From NCBI GenBank assembly GCA_902532525.1, contig CACAIK010000004.1:39629-103628 (forward strand): a stretch of DNA of 64,000 bases. The letters are read 5' to 3'. Each line of letters starts with the position of its first letter. The stretch's first letter is position 1. The notes under the pieces are model-generated. The model had not been told where the DNA came from. It made no database searches and saw nothing but the letters and a program-made list of their open reading frames with translations. Of the stretch, positions 8,652 through 17,555 are shown piece by piece. A program made the position numbers and the translations under genes. The stretch is from an uncultured Pelagibacteraceae bacterium (GTDB lineage Bacteria; Pseudomonadota; Alphaproteobacteria; Pelagibacterales; Pelagibacteraceae).

Positions 8652-10307
8652 ATGATTATATCTTTTTTTGCTACATTTATTATTTATATAGTTTTAGTTG
8701 GTTTTTCATATCCTTTTAAAAAACTTATATTTATAAAAAAATATAAAAATATTTACATAAAAAATATTGATGTAGTGTATGGAATTTTTTTTTTAACTTT
8801 TATTTCAATCTTATTCAATTTCTTACTACCTTTACAAAAAATATTTCCTTTAATAATAATTTTTGGCTTAATTTCATTTTCATATTTAATATTTCAAAAA
8901 AAATTAAAAATTAATATAATTATTTTCTCATTAATACTTCTATTTTTTATTTTTATTAATTTTGAAAATGGTCATAATGTTGACTCTCCAGTTTATCACA
9001 CTCAAACAATAAGATGGTCTTATTCAAATAAAATTGTTTTTGGATTATCTAATTTAGATTGGTTGTATAGTTTGAATTCATCATGGCATATTTTCTTGTC
9101 TTTATTGAAATTTAAATTTAAAGATGTTGATACAATATATTTAATTAGTTTTATTCCTCTAAGTATTATCTATTATCAGATTTATTTAAGTATATTTAAA
9201 AAGAGAAATTTAAGTGAAATATCAATCTTTCTATCAGGTTCTTATATATTATTTTTTTCGATAATTCATCCATTTAAAAATGGAGTAATATTTAATCACC
9301 TTGGGAATCCTGAAGTAGATACTGTTGCAATGATGTTTTATATAGTTTCATTTTATAGTTTTTTAAAATTCTATGAACAGGAAAATAATTATAATTATTT
9401 TTTTATTTTAATTACCTCGTCTTTGTTATGTGTTCTAACTAAAATTACATATATAGGTATCTTAATTTTACCAATTTATTTGATTATAAATAATTTAGGT
9501 TTAATTAAAAAAGAACTTTTAAATTTTTTTCTTATTTCCTTTTTAGGTTTCTTATGGATGTGTAGAAATTATATTTTAAGCTCATGTCTTATATATCCTG
9601 TAAAATTTACGTGTTTAAAATCTAATTGGTATTTTGGAGATGAGCGAATTGATCTATTAGTCAATGCTACAAAGGGTTTTTCTCGAGATACAAGAGCAAG
9701 AGATAGGTACCTAGATTTTGACCATACTATTTATAGTTTTGACTGGTTTAAACCTTGGTTCAATGATTATTTTTTAAATACATCTTTATTAAAAATAAGC
9801 ACTTTTATAATTGTATTATCATTTCTTGCAATTTGCATTCAAGTTTTTTTAAAAAAATATAATAAAATATATTTTAACAAAAAATTTATACTTTTAATAA
9901 TATTAAGTTTTTTTATTAATATTTATTTTTGGATGCAGGCTCCAGAGATTAGATTTGGTTGGGGATTTTTAATATTTTATCCTTGTATGTTCTTAGGTTA
10001 TGCAATTTTGAATATCAAAAATATAAAATTTATTTTAAGTAGAAGAATACTTTTAATTTCTTTCTCGTTACTTTTTGCTTTATCAATTAACAAAAATTAT
10101 AAAAATTTAACTTTTGATAATTTATTTAATCAATATAAACACGAATATAATTATAAAAATATAAAAAGCATCGGCACTTTTAACGGTTACGAAATATTTG
10201 TATCAGAAGATTGGAAATGTTCTGATTTTGAGAAGATATGTGTAAATAGTCCAAAAAAAAATTATAATATTACAGAAAAATTTGGTTATACATTCTTTAA
10301 TAATTAA
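8652..10307 (+). CDS. Large membrane protein, paralogue of the protein at 14771
   Basis: 551 residues, about ten to twelve membrane helices with a periplasmic Asp-x2-Val-Tyr-His motif near residue 115. There is a Cys-Leu-Ile-Tyr-Pro and TCLKS block near 312-325 and a soluble C-terminal domain with paired cysteines ending in a KFGYTFF-like motif. The protein at 14771 has the same elements in the same order (DAGLYH, CALYP, TCLKS, C-terminal Cys pair, KFGYKIF), so the two are paralogues. They resemble a group annotated as LIC_10190-family membrane proteins, which may be GT-C-like enzymes. The function is unproven; context points to surface-glycan assembly. Confidence 0.55.
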   Translation: MIISFFATFIIYIVLVGFSYPFKKLIFIKKYKNIYIKNIDVVYGIFFLTFISILFNFLLPLQKIFPLIIIFGLISFSYLIFQKKLKINIIIFSLILLFFIFINFENGHNVDSPVYHTQTIRWSYSNKIVFGLSNLDWLYSLNSSWHIFLSLLKFKFKDVDTIYLISFIPLSIIYYQIYLSIFKKRNLSEISIFLSGSYILFFSIIHPFKNGVIFNHLGNPEVDTVAMMFYIVSFYSFLKFYEQENNYNYFFILITSSLLCVLTKITYIGILILPIYLIINNLGLIKKELLNFFLISFLGFLWMCRNYILSSCLIYPVKFTCLKSNWYFGDERIDLLVNATKGFSRDTRARDRYLDFDHTIYSFDWFKPWFNDYFLNTSLLKISTFIIVLSFLAICIQVFLKKYNKIYFNKKFILLIILSFFINIYFWMQAPEIRFGWGFLIFYPCMFLGYAILNIKNIKFILSRRILLISFSLLFALSINKNYKNLTFDNLFNQYKHEYNYKNIKSIGTFNGYEIFVSEDWKCSDFEKICVNSPKKNYNITEKFGYTFFNN

Positions 10308-10343
10308 ACTTAGAGTATATTTTAATCAAATTAAAAAACATTT

Positions 10344-11654
10344 ATGAAAATATTAGATTTGAAAAGTCAAATATTTGAAAAGTATATATTTTTATTAGCA
10401 GTCACAAGCTCCTTATTTTTCTGGAGCATAAGTTACGGTTTTTTTAATTTTAGATATTTAATTTTAATTTTGATAATTCATTTAATTTTTTTTTTTAGAA
10501 AATTCGAAAATCAAATTAAGAAAAAATTTATCTTAAGTTTGTTACTTATTTCTATTTTTTTAATTTCCCATTATTTGGTAAATATATATTATGAAAAACA
10601 GTCAATAAATTTTTATATAATACAAAGTATAATTTATTTTTTGTGTATTTTCACAATTGCTCATTTTTATAATAATCAGATCATTTCCAATATAGTGAAT
10701 ATTGTAAAACTTTTTTTCTATATTTTTTTTATAGTAACAATTTTTAATCTAATAAATTATGAGTATGAAAATCAATTTTTTTGTGGAGGCTTACCCAATT
10801 TTTTTAAAGATAGTTTTGAAAATAAAATATCTAATTTTTCATTCAAACATTCTCTTTTTAGTGAAAATTCACATTTGGGAATGATAGCCCCTGGTATAAT
10901 TTTATTTTCTCTTAATAGGCTTGTTTTACAAAAAAATAGTAATTTAGTAAATTTGATGCTCATATTTTTTATATTAGTTTGCTATATAAAATCGTCTACA
11001 ACACTGTTTGTTGGGCTTGCGACAAGTATATTCCTAATTATTTTATTTAACTACAAGTTGATTAATAGAAAAAGTTTACTAGCATTTTTAGTTTTGATGT
11101 TTGGAGCTTTATTTATAATTTTTTCTAATGATGAATGTAAAACAAGATTTATACCTAAATATTCTGGTGAGTTGTTATTAAGCAAAAAATCCAATGATTT
11201 TATATACGATAAATTATTTAAGGATAATAATAAAAGCAAAGATGGTTCGGCATCATCTGGAATTTTTTTTAGAAATTTAAAAATTTCAAAAGATTCATTT
11301 TTTAATAAACCACTAGGATGGGGTATTAATAGATATTATGAAAAATTAGACCAATATAACACGGACAACCCTCCAAAAATAGGAATTTATAATTATGTGA
11401 ATAGAAAAGACGCAGTAAATAATTTTTTTAAATTAACAGTCGAATTTGGAATATTTTCATTATTAATTTATTTTTTAATATTTTTTTATTTAATAAATCA
11501 AAAAATTCCAATAGAACAAAAATTGTTTTTTGTCCCATTTATTATTACTCAATTAATCAGAGGTGCAGGATATTTTAATGGAGGATTTATATTAATTATC
11601 CTATTAATGTTATATAGTTTATACTCAAAAAATAATAACCATAATAAATTATAA
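10344..11654 (+). CDS. O-antigen polymerase/ligase-like membrane protein
   Basis: 436 residues with about twelve predicted helices and one long periplasmic loop (about residues 265-365). The loop ends in the motif KPLGWGINRYY, the classic 'large-G-x-G' signature near the active loop of Wzy/WaaL family proteins. Such proteins join lipid-linked repeat units, or ligate glycan to lipid A, on the periplasmic face. The gene stops 18 bases before a second protein of the same superfamily. Having two or three such proteins side by side suggests one polymerase and one ligase, but which is which cannot be told from sequence. Confidence 0.68.
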   Translation: MKILDLKSQIFEKYIFLLAVTSSLFFWSISYGFFNFRYLILILIIHLIFFFRKFENQIKKKFILSLLLISIFLISHYLVNIYYEKQSINFYIIQSIIYFLCIFTIAHFYNNQIISNIVNIVKLFFYIFFIVTIFNLINYEYENQFFCGGLPNFFKDSFENKISNFSFKHSLFSENSHLGMIAPGIILFSLNRLVLQKNSNLVNLMLIFFILVCYIKSSTTLFVGLATSIFLIILFNYKLINRKSLLAFLVLMFGALFIIFSNDECKTRFIPKYSGELLLSKKSNDFIYDKLFKDNNKSKDGSASSGIFFRNLKISKDSFFNKPLGWGINRYYEKLDQYNTDNPPKIGIYNYVNRKDAVNNFFKLTVEFGIFSLLIYFLIFFYLINQKIPIEQKLFFVPFIITQLIRGAGYFNGGFILIILLMLYSLYSKNNNHNKL

Positions 11655-11672
11655 ATTTTATATAAAATTAAT

Positions 11673-13220
11673 ATGTTGAATTTGTTTTCAAAAAGAAATT
11701 TTATTCCCGAAATATTAATTATTTTATTTCCAGTAGCGCTAGTAAGTGGTCCTTTAATACCAGAAATTTTTATGCTGATTATAAATATATTTTTTTTGTA
11801 TTTTTTAATAAGAAATAAAAACTTCGAAATTCTTAATAATAAACTATTATTTATGCTCTTTTTTTTTACGATTTATATTTTAATTCTTAGCTATTTTTCT
11901 AAATATAGTGATGAAATCTTCTTTAGAAATATCTTTTACTTTAGATTTATAATTTTTGTTACTGCAATTTATTATTTTATTCGTGAAAATGTTAAGTTAA
12001 TGAAGTTAATTTTTTTAAGCATTATGATGTGCTTTACTGTGTTAGCAATTGATGGAAGTTATCAATTTTATTTTAATGAAAACATTTTAGGTTTCAAAAA
12101 AATAAGAGCAGACCGTATATCAAGCTTTTTTGAGGATAAATTAGTTTTAGGCAGTTATATTTCAAGATACTTCTTTATTTTTATTGGACTATATTTTTAT
12201 CTAGAAAAAAATTTAAGCAAAACACTAAAAATCTTTTCTGTTGCTATAATATTCCTATCATTTCTGATTATTGTCCTTTCAGGAGAAAGAGCTGCACTTT
12301 TCTTGACTATTATTGGTTTATTAGCATTGTATATTTTAATCAATATATCTTATAAAAAAAAATTATTAATATTATTAGTATCCTCAATATTAATAGTGCC
12401 AACATTAGTATTTAATAATACTTTGAATGACAGATATATAAAACAAACTTTGTCACAAGTATTGCTGACAGAAAAAAATCAAGAAAATTTTTTTGAAAGA
12501 TTTGTATATTACAGTTCGAGTTGGCAAACAGCATATAAAGCTTTTTTAGATAATAAATTTTTTGGTCAAGGCCCTAAATCATTTAAATATTTTTGCTCAG
12601 ACCCAGAATTCGTGACTTACAATAAAAGAGGTAATCCATTTTTTAATAATTACCAGTTTCTTAACATTCACAAAAAATTTTTAAATGTGCAGATTGTTGA
12701 GATCAGTAAAAAAGTAGGTGATGAAATAAATCACGGTGATTTAATCCTCAAATTTAAACATAGAAAAAAAATTTATAATTTTTACGCTGATCGAATAGGC
12801 AAAATTAAAACAGTGAATGTATCCGAAGGACAAAGTGTAAGCACTGGATTAAATTTATTTACACTTGATCTTAGTCTGACAGGATTACCAGATACAAAAT
12901 TAGTTTATAAAAATGGATGCACGACACATCCTCACCAGCTTTATTTACAGTTGTTATCTGAAACCGGGTTTGTAGGTGCTTTAACAATTTTATCCTTATT
13001 TTTAACCATAACTTACATTTTTGTTAAGCATCTGATTGAAAGAATATTTTTTAAATCAGAATATTTGCAAAATTCACAAATTTCTATTTTAATAAGCTTT
13101 TTTTTATTACTTTTCCCTTTTACTACGTTTGGTAGTTTTTTTAATAATTGGTTTGTTATGTCTTTTAGTATGCAAGTTGGTATATTATTTTATTTTTTGA
13201 AAATTAAAAAAAACAAATAA
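11673..13220 (+). CDS. O-antigen ligase/polymerase-like protein with inserted lipoyl/biotinyl-like barrel
   Basis: A Wzy/WaaL-family membrane protein: helices to about residue 255, a GQGPKSF motif (about 298-304), the loop motif HPHQLYLQLLSETG (from His419), then C-terminal helices. It is longer than usual (515 residues) because of an extra segment, about residues 337-400, between Cys308 and Cys416. The segment reads as a lipoyl/biotinyl-type hammerhead barrel: VGDEINHGDL (348-357), then YADRIGKIKTVNV (371-383), then EGQSVSTGLNLF (385-396). Against E. coli biotin carboxyl carrier protein it aligns without gaps over 27 residues from Gly-Asp, and Lys365 falls at the biotin lysine position. The flanking EAM of the biotin motif is absent. 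The barrel would lie in the periplasm. Confidence 0.72.
   Translation: MLNLFSKRNFIPEILIILFPVALVSGPLIPEIFMLIINIFFLYFLIRNKNFEILNNKLLFMLFFFTIYILILSYFSKYSDEIFFRNIFYFRFIIFVTAIYYFIRENVKLMKLIFLSIMMCFTVLAIDGSYQFYFNENILGFKKIRADRISSFFEDKLVLGSYISRYFFIFIGLYFYLEKNLSKTLKIFSVAIIFLSFLIIVLSGERAALFLTIIGLLALYILINISYKKKLLILLVSSILIVPTLVFNNTLNDRYIKQTLSQVLLTEKNQENFFERFVYYSSSWQTAYKAFLDNKFFGQGPKSFKYFCSDPEFVTYNKRGNPFFNNYQFLNIHKKFLNVQIVEISKKVGDEINHGDLILKFKHRKKIYNFYADRIGKIKTVNVSEGQSVSTGLNLFTLDLSLTGLPDTKLVYKNGCTTHPHQLYLQLLSETGFVGALTILSLFLTITYIFVKHLIERIFFKSEYLQNSQISILISFFLLLFPFTTFGSFFNNWFVMSFSMQVGILFYFLKIKKNK
12681..12872 (+). other. Lipoyl/biotinyl-like domain inside the Wzy/WaaL protein
   Basis: Bases coding for residues 337-400 of the membrane protein at 11673. 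The pattern (hydrophobic strand, VGD, HGD, strand, KHRKKI, YADRxGKI, EGQ, TG, hydrophobic strand) is the two-fold repeat of the biotinyl/lipoyl and HlyD-type barrel. It sits between two cysteines that flank the short variable part of this loop in related O-antigen ligases, so a disulfide could close the insertion. This is motif recognition by eye, not a profile search. Confidence 0.6.
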
Positions 13221-13282
13221 AGTAATATTTTTTTATTGAAATCATTATATATGATTTAACAAAGATAGTTTTAAAGAATTAA

Positions 13283-13288
13283 AAGGAG
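13283..13288 (+). promoter_or_regulatory. Ribosome binding site that fixes a TTG start
   Basis: AAGGAG lies four bases before TTG 13293. It is one of the few strong Shine-Dalgarno sequences in the island and supports TTG as the real start of the glycosyltransferase, whose conserved N-terminal beta strand begins directly after it. Confidence 0.7.
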
Positions 13289-13292
13289 TAAT

Positions 13293-14066
13293 TTGAAATT
13301 CTCAATCATAACACCAACATTTAATAGTGAAAAAACCATTTCAAAAAATATAAATTCAATTATTTCTCAAAGCTTTAAAGATTGGGAACAAATTATAATT
13401 GATAACTCCTCAACAGATAATACGATTGACCTTGTAAAAAAATTTAAAAATACAAACATTAAAATAATTTCTGAAAAAGATGATGGTATCTATAATGCTA
13501 TCAATAAAGGTATTCTGAATTCAAAGGGTGAAATTATATCTATTTTACATTCAGATGATTATTTTCATTCAGATGATGTATTAAATTCTATTAATGATAT
13601 TTATCAAAATAGAAACATTGATATTGTCTATGGCGACTTATTGTATGTTAATAAAAACTACAAACCTTTAAGATATTGGAAAAGTAACAAATACCATGAA
13701 AAATCCTTTTTGTTAGGTTGGTCTCCCCCACATCCAAGTTTTTTTGTAAAAAAAAAATTACACGATCTTTATGGTTTGTATTCTGAAAACCTAGGCAATC
13801 CTGCAGATTTTGAAATGATGTATAGATTTTTATACAAAAATAATATTAGTAATTATTATTTTAATAAAATTCTTGTAGAAATGAGATATGGAGGGGTTTC
13901 TAATAATAAAATTTTTAATATTATATCTCAAAATATTACAATTTTAAAAATTTTAAATATACATTTAAAACCAGTAAAGGTTTTTAAATTTTTAATATTT
14001 AAAATTATTAATAGATTAAAACAGTTTAAAGACATAAACAAAGTAACAAAAAATGAAATAATTTAA
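13293..14066 (+). CDS. Family 2 glycosyltransferase
   Basis: A GT-A fold glycosyltransferase of 257 residues that starts with TTG behind a strong Shine-Dalgarno. The N-terminus KFSIITPTFNS is the first strand; DNSSTDNT and the metal-binding HSDDYF block (about residues 86-93) follow. The motif PPHPSFFVKK near 150 and the overall length resemble WcaA/colanic-acid-type transferases that act on lipid-linked oligosaccharides in the cytoplasm. It lies 4 bases upstream of a second GT2 gene, in the same operon. Donor and acceptor are unknown. Confidence 0.8.
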   Translation: MKFSIITPTFNSEKTISKNINSIISQSFKDWEQIIIDNSSTDNTIDLVKKFKNTNIKIISEKDDGIYNAINKGILNSKGEIISILHSDDYFHSDDVLNSINDIYQNRNIDIVYGDLLYVNKNYKPLRYWKSNKYHEKSFLLGWSPPHPSFFVKKKLHDLYGLYSENLGNPADFEMMYRFLYKNNISNYYFNKILVEMRYGGVSNNKIFNIISQNITILKILNIHLKPVKVFKFLIFKIINRLKQFKDINKVTKNEII

Positions 14067-14070
14067 TAAA

Positions 14071-14769
14071 ATGAAAATATCAATAGTTATACCTTGTTTT
14101 AATGAAGAAAGAACTTTAGTTAAAGTTATAGACAAAATATTGAAACAAGAAAAAATAGAAAAAGAGATCATTATAATTAATGATGGATCAACTGACAAAA
14201 CAAAGACCATTATAAATGAGCTGTGTAAAAAACATTCAATAATAAAAGCTATTCATCACGATGCTAATAAAGGAAAAGGGGCTGCATTAAAAACTGGTTT
14301 TTTAAAAGCAACAGGCGATATTATTTTGATTCAAGATGCAGATTTAGAATATGATCCAGATGATTATAAAAAATTGATTACCCCATTTGTTAAAACTGAT
14401 GCACAAATTGTTTATGGATCTAGATTTATGGGAGGTGATTATGTAAGATTACATTATTTTTGGCATTATATTGCAAATAAATTATTAACATTCTTGACAA
14501 ATATTTTTACAAATTTGAATATGTCAGATATGGAAACTGGGTATAAAGTTTTTAGATCAGAGTGTTTAAATCAAATTAACCTTAAAGAAAAAAGCTTTGG
14601 CATTGAACCAGAAATCACAATTAAACTAGCTAAACAAAAGTTCATTTTTTATGAAGTTCCGATTAGTTACAGTGGAAGGTCGTATGATGAAGGTAAAAAA
14701 ATTACAATTAAAGATGCTTTTAGGGCAGTATATTGTATTATAAAATACAGTATTTTTGATAGATCATAA
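14071..14769 (+). CDS. Family 2 glycosyltransferase, polyprenyl-phosphate type
   Basis: Polyprenol-phosphate mannosyl/glucosyltransferase-like protein (DPM1/GtrB/ArnC group) of 232 residues. It shows IVIPCFNEE at the N-terminus, INDGSTDKT near 36-44, the QDADLEYDP metal site near 90-98, and a METGYKVFR motif near 152. There is no clear pair of C-terminal membrane helices, so it is the short DPM form. It would load a sugar on undecaprenyl phosphate for use by a periplasmic GT-C enzyme. The convergent gene that ends one base away encodes just such a candidate. Confidence 0.82.
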   Translation: MKISIVIPCFNEERTLVKVIDKILKQEKIEKEIIIINDGSTDKTKTIINELCKKHSIIKAIHHDANKGKGAALKTGFLKATGDIILIQDADLEYDPDDYKKLITPFVKTDAQIVYGSRFMGGDYVRLHYFWHYIANKLLTFLTNIFTNLNMSDMETGYKVFRSECLNQINLKEKSFGIEPEITIKLAKQKFIFYEVPISYSGRSYDEGKKITIKDAFRAVYCIIKYSIFDRS

Positions 14770-14770
14770 A

Positions 14771-16429
14771 TTATTCTACCCAAAATATTTTATATCCAAA
14801 TTTTTTTATGTAATTTAATTTCTCATTTTTATAATAACTACATGGAGAGGGGCTATACATGCATTGCTCTCCTTCACTGAAATATATAAATCCATTGTCA
14901 CTTATTTTTAATTTTTTGAATTCTTTGTTTGGAAATATTTTAGGCCAGTAAGTATTTTCCACAAAATTATTTTTATCCAAGATTCTTATAATATTTTTTC
15001 CAAAAAAACCTACTGATGATAAAATCATAAAAAAAACAACGTATTTACTTATATATTTTATATTAATATTTAATATTCTATTTTTTAATATAACTAAAAA
15101 AAGAAAAGTCATTAAACAAAATATGTATGATGTTCCAAATCTATATAATGGGAATTTTACAAACCATATTATGGAGCAAAATAAAATGAAAAAAATTATT
15201 CTGTATAAACCTTTAATTTCTTCTTTTTTATGTTTTTCAAAATTTTTATTACTATAAAAAAATAATAATAAAGTAATTATTATTAAAAATACAAAAAAAG
15301 GTGAAACTTTTTCTATAATATATTTTAAGTGGTTTGCTTTCCAAGTTTCTAACCAGTTAAAGTTTGAATTGAAATTTTTGTAATTTTTAACTTTTATTTT
15401 TTGATCAGGCCAACCTTTAGACCAAGCTTCACTCATATCAGCGATATTACCAGTCTCAATACTATTGTGAATTTTTAACGATTTTAAACAAGTTATTTTA
15501 ATTGGATAAAGTGCACACCCACTGGTTAAAAATGATTTTAATAATAAAATTAAAAAAAATATAGCACTTAAATAAATCATCTTATTTTTGAATAAAATTA
15601 TTTTATTCTTAAACAATAAAAAAAAATAAATTGCTGGAATAGCTGAAATAACCATAAATAGTTTTGTTCCCACTAAGAATACAGAAGTTAAAATTAATTT
15701 TGATAAATCTAATTCATTAATATGGTCTTTGTTCAACAAGAAAAAAATAGATAAAATAAAATAAAAATAATAAATATGAGCTACAGCATCGTTGCCATAA
15801 TTACTGTATCTATTAAATAGATAAATCGAAAATACAAAAAATATAAATATTAATATAAAACTAAAATTATTATCTTGAGCAAAAGCTTTAATTAATTTTT
15901 GATACAAATAATAAATGTAAAAAGCGAAAATACTCGCCGCTGGTATTGTAATAAAAGATTTATCAATAAATGGGATATTAAATAATGCTGAGAAATACTG
16001 AATAATTGAACCATGGGCAAATCTAAAATGTATGTTTGAAGAACCCAAGATAATTCTGTTTTCATTAATCATACTGACAATGGGTAAATGATATAGCCCA
16101 GCATCTGGTCTATTAATATTTGAGTTAAGTATTAAAATAAAAGCAATAATAGAGGAAATAATAATAATTTTTGTGTTTTTGTATGTTTTATTTAAAATTC
16201 CATAAATAAATATAAAAATAAATAAAATACTACATACATATGTATTTAAAGGAAATAACAAATTAATAATCAATGCTAAGAATGACAAAATTATTATACC
16301 TAGCAATGTTGTTTCAGCTATGCTTAGCTCCTTATAATAATTAGTTGGAAAAACAAATTTACAAAATAAATTTCCTGAGGTTATTAAAAAAAAAGAACAA
16401 AGTATTGTTGCAACTAATATTTCTAACAT
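14771..16429 (-). CDS. Large membrane protein, paralogue of the protein at 8652
   Basis: 552 residues with an N-terminal helix cluster and a periplasmic RPDAGLYHLP motif (about residue 107). About ten helices follow, then a GCALYP/TCLKS block (about 305-318), and a C-terminal soluble domain with a Cys-x5-Cys motif ending in KFGYKIF. These features occur in the same order in the protein at 8652, in opposite orientation. The Asp in the first large loop is consistent with a GT-C glycosyltransferase; the group is similar to proteins labelled LIC_10190-family. Function is inferred only from this and from the surrounding glycan genes. Confidence 0.55.
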   Translation of the reverse strand: MLEILVATILCSFFLITSGNLFCKFVFPTNYYKELSIAETTLLGIIILSFLALIINLLFPLNTYVCSILFIFIFIYGILNKTYKNTKIIIISSIIAFILILNSNINRPDAGLYHLPIVSMINENRIILGSSNIHFRFAHGSIIQYFSALFNIPFIDKSFITIPAASIFAFYIYYLYQKLIKAFAQDNNFSFILIFIFFVFSIYLFNRYSNYGNDAVAHIYYFYFILSIFFLLNKDHINELDLSKLILTSVFLVGTKLFMVISAIPAIYFFLLFKNKIILFKNKMIYLSAIFFLILLLKSFLTSGCALYPIKITCLKSLKIHNSIETGNIADMSEAWSKGWPDQKIKVKNYKNFNSNFNWLETWKANHLKYIIEKVSPFFVFLIIITLLLFFYSNKNFEKHKKEEIKGLYRIIFFILFCSIIWFVKFPLYRFGTSYIFCLMTFLFLVILKNRILNINIKYISKYVVFFMILSSVGFFGKNIIRILDKNNFVENTYWPKIFPNKEFKKLKISDNGFIYFSEGEQCMYSPSPCSYYKNEKLNYIKKFGYKIFWVE

Positions 16430-16478
16430 AAAAGTAATCTTTTAAAGATTGTATAGTTCAAATAATACCTGTCATATT

Positions 16479-17486
16479 TTACCGATTTAAAAAATCATCA
16501 ACTAAAATTTTTATAAGTTGGTCAAAATTTACTTTGGGGCTCCATTTTAGGTCTTTTTTTGCTTTAGAAATATCACCTCTAGTACAATTAACTTCTGAAG
16601 GTCTAATAAGATTTTTATCTATTGTGATTATCACTTTATTATTTGCTAAATTTATTAGTTTGAGTTTATAACCTTTCCCTATCCATTTTGTATTCATTCC
16701 AAGTTGTCTAGATACAGTTTTAATAAACTTTTTCAATGAATGTGCTTTCCCAGTTGCGATTATATAGTCTTGAGGTTTTTTTACTTGCAACATTTTCCAC
16801 ATTTGTATTACATATTCTTTTGAGTATCCCCAATCTCTTTTAATATTTACATTTCCTAAACTTATTTTTTTTTTCTTATTTTTTTTTATATCAATGAGAC
16901 CTTTAATAACTTTAGAAGTTACAAATCTTTTATTTCTTAAAGGAGACTCATGATTAAATAAAATTCCAGATACAGCAAACATTTTGAACGACTCTCTATA
17001 ATTTTTAGTCATAAAATGTGCATAAAGTTTACTAACTGCATAAGGGCTTTGGGGATCAAATTTTGTTTTTTCAGATTGTTTATAAACTTTACTATTTCCA
17101 AACATCTCTGAAGACGATGCTTGATAAAATTTAATATTTTTGCTTTTTTGCTTGATTGCTTCTAACAACCTTAAAACTCCAAGTGCATTTATATTTGAAG
17201 TTTCTACTGGATCATTAAAAGATTTATCTATATATGATTGTGAAGCTAAATTGTATACTTCAGACATATTATAACTTTTAAATATTCTTTTAATATCTAT
17301 TAAATTAGCTAGATCCATCTTTTTTAGAATTATTTTTTTATGTATATTTAATTTTTTTAAATTAGTTAAGTTAGGTTTTTTATATCTATGAGTTCCAATA
17401 ATTTGATATTTTTTCTTTAACAAAAATTCTGCAAGGTAAGACCCATCTTGTCCTGTAACACCAGTTATTAATGCAATTTTTCTCAT
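16479..17486 (-). CDS. GDP-mannose 4,6-dehydratase-like SDR, second copy
   Basis: Second Gmd-like extended SDR of 335 residues. GVTGQDG (9-15), SSSEMFG (124-130) and Tyr149-x3-Lys153 are all intact, so it should be a nucleotide-sugar dehydratase. The substrate loop differs from the copy at 6438: NHESPLRNKRFVTSKV in place of [11 protein letters not shown], changing an arginine and the Gly-Glu. It may make the same product for another branch or use another GDP-sugar. No dedicated reductase or aminotransferase partner lies beside it in this window. It is divergent from the GT2 gene at 17556. Confidence 0.82.
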   Translation of the reverse strand: MRKIALITGVTGQDGSYLAEFLLKKKYQIIGTHRYKKPNLTNLKKLNIHKKIILKKMDLANLIDIKRIFKSYNMSEVYNLASQSYIDKSFNDPVETSNINALGVLRLLEAIKQKSKNIKFYQASSSEMFGNSKVYKQSEKTKFDPQSPYAVSKLYAHFMTKNYRESFKMFAVSGILFNHESPLRNKRFVTSKVIKGLIDIKKNKKKKISLGNVNIKRDWGYSKEYVIQMWKMLQVKKPQDYIIATGKAHSLKKFIKTVSRQLGMNTKWIGKGYKLKLINLANNKVIITIDKNLIRPSEVNCTRGDISKAKKDLKWSPKVNFDQLIKILVDDFLNR

Positions 17487-17555
17487 TTAATTTCTATTAT
17501 GATTATATAAAGATAATATAAAATAAAACATTAAAATTCTGTTAGATATATTAAA

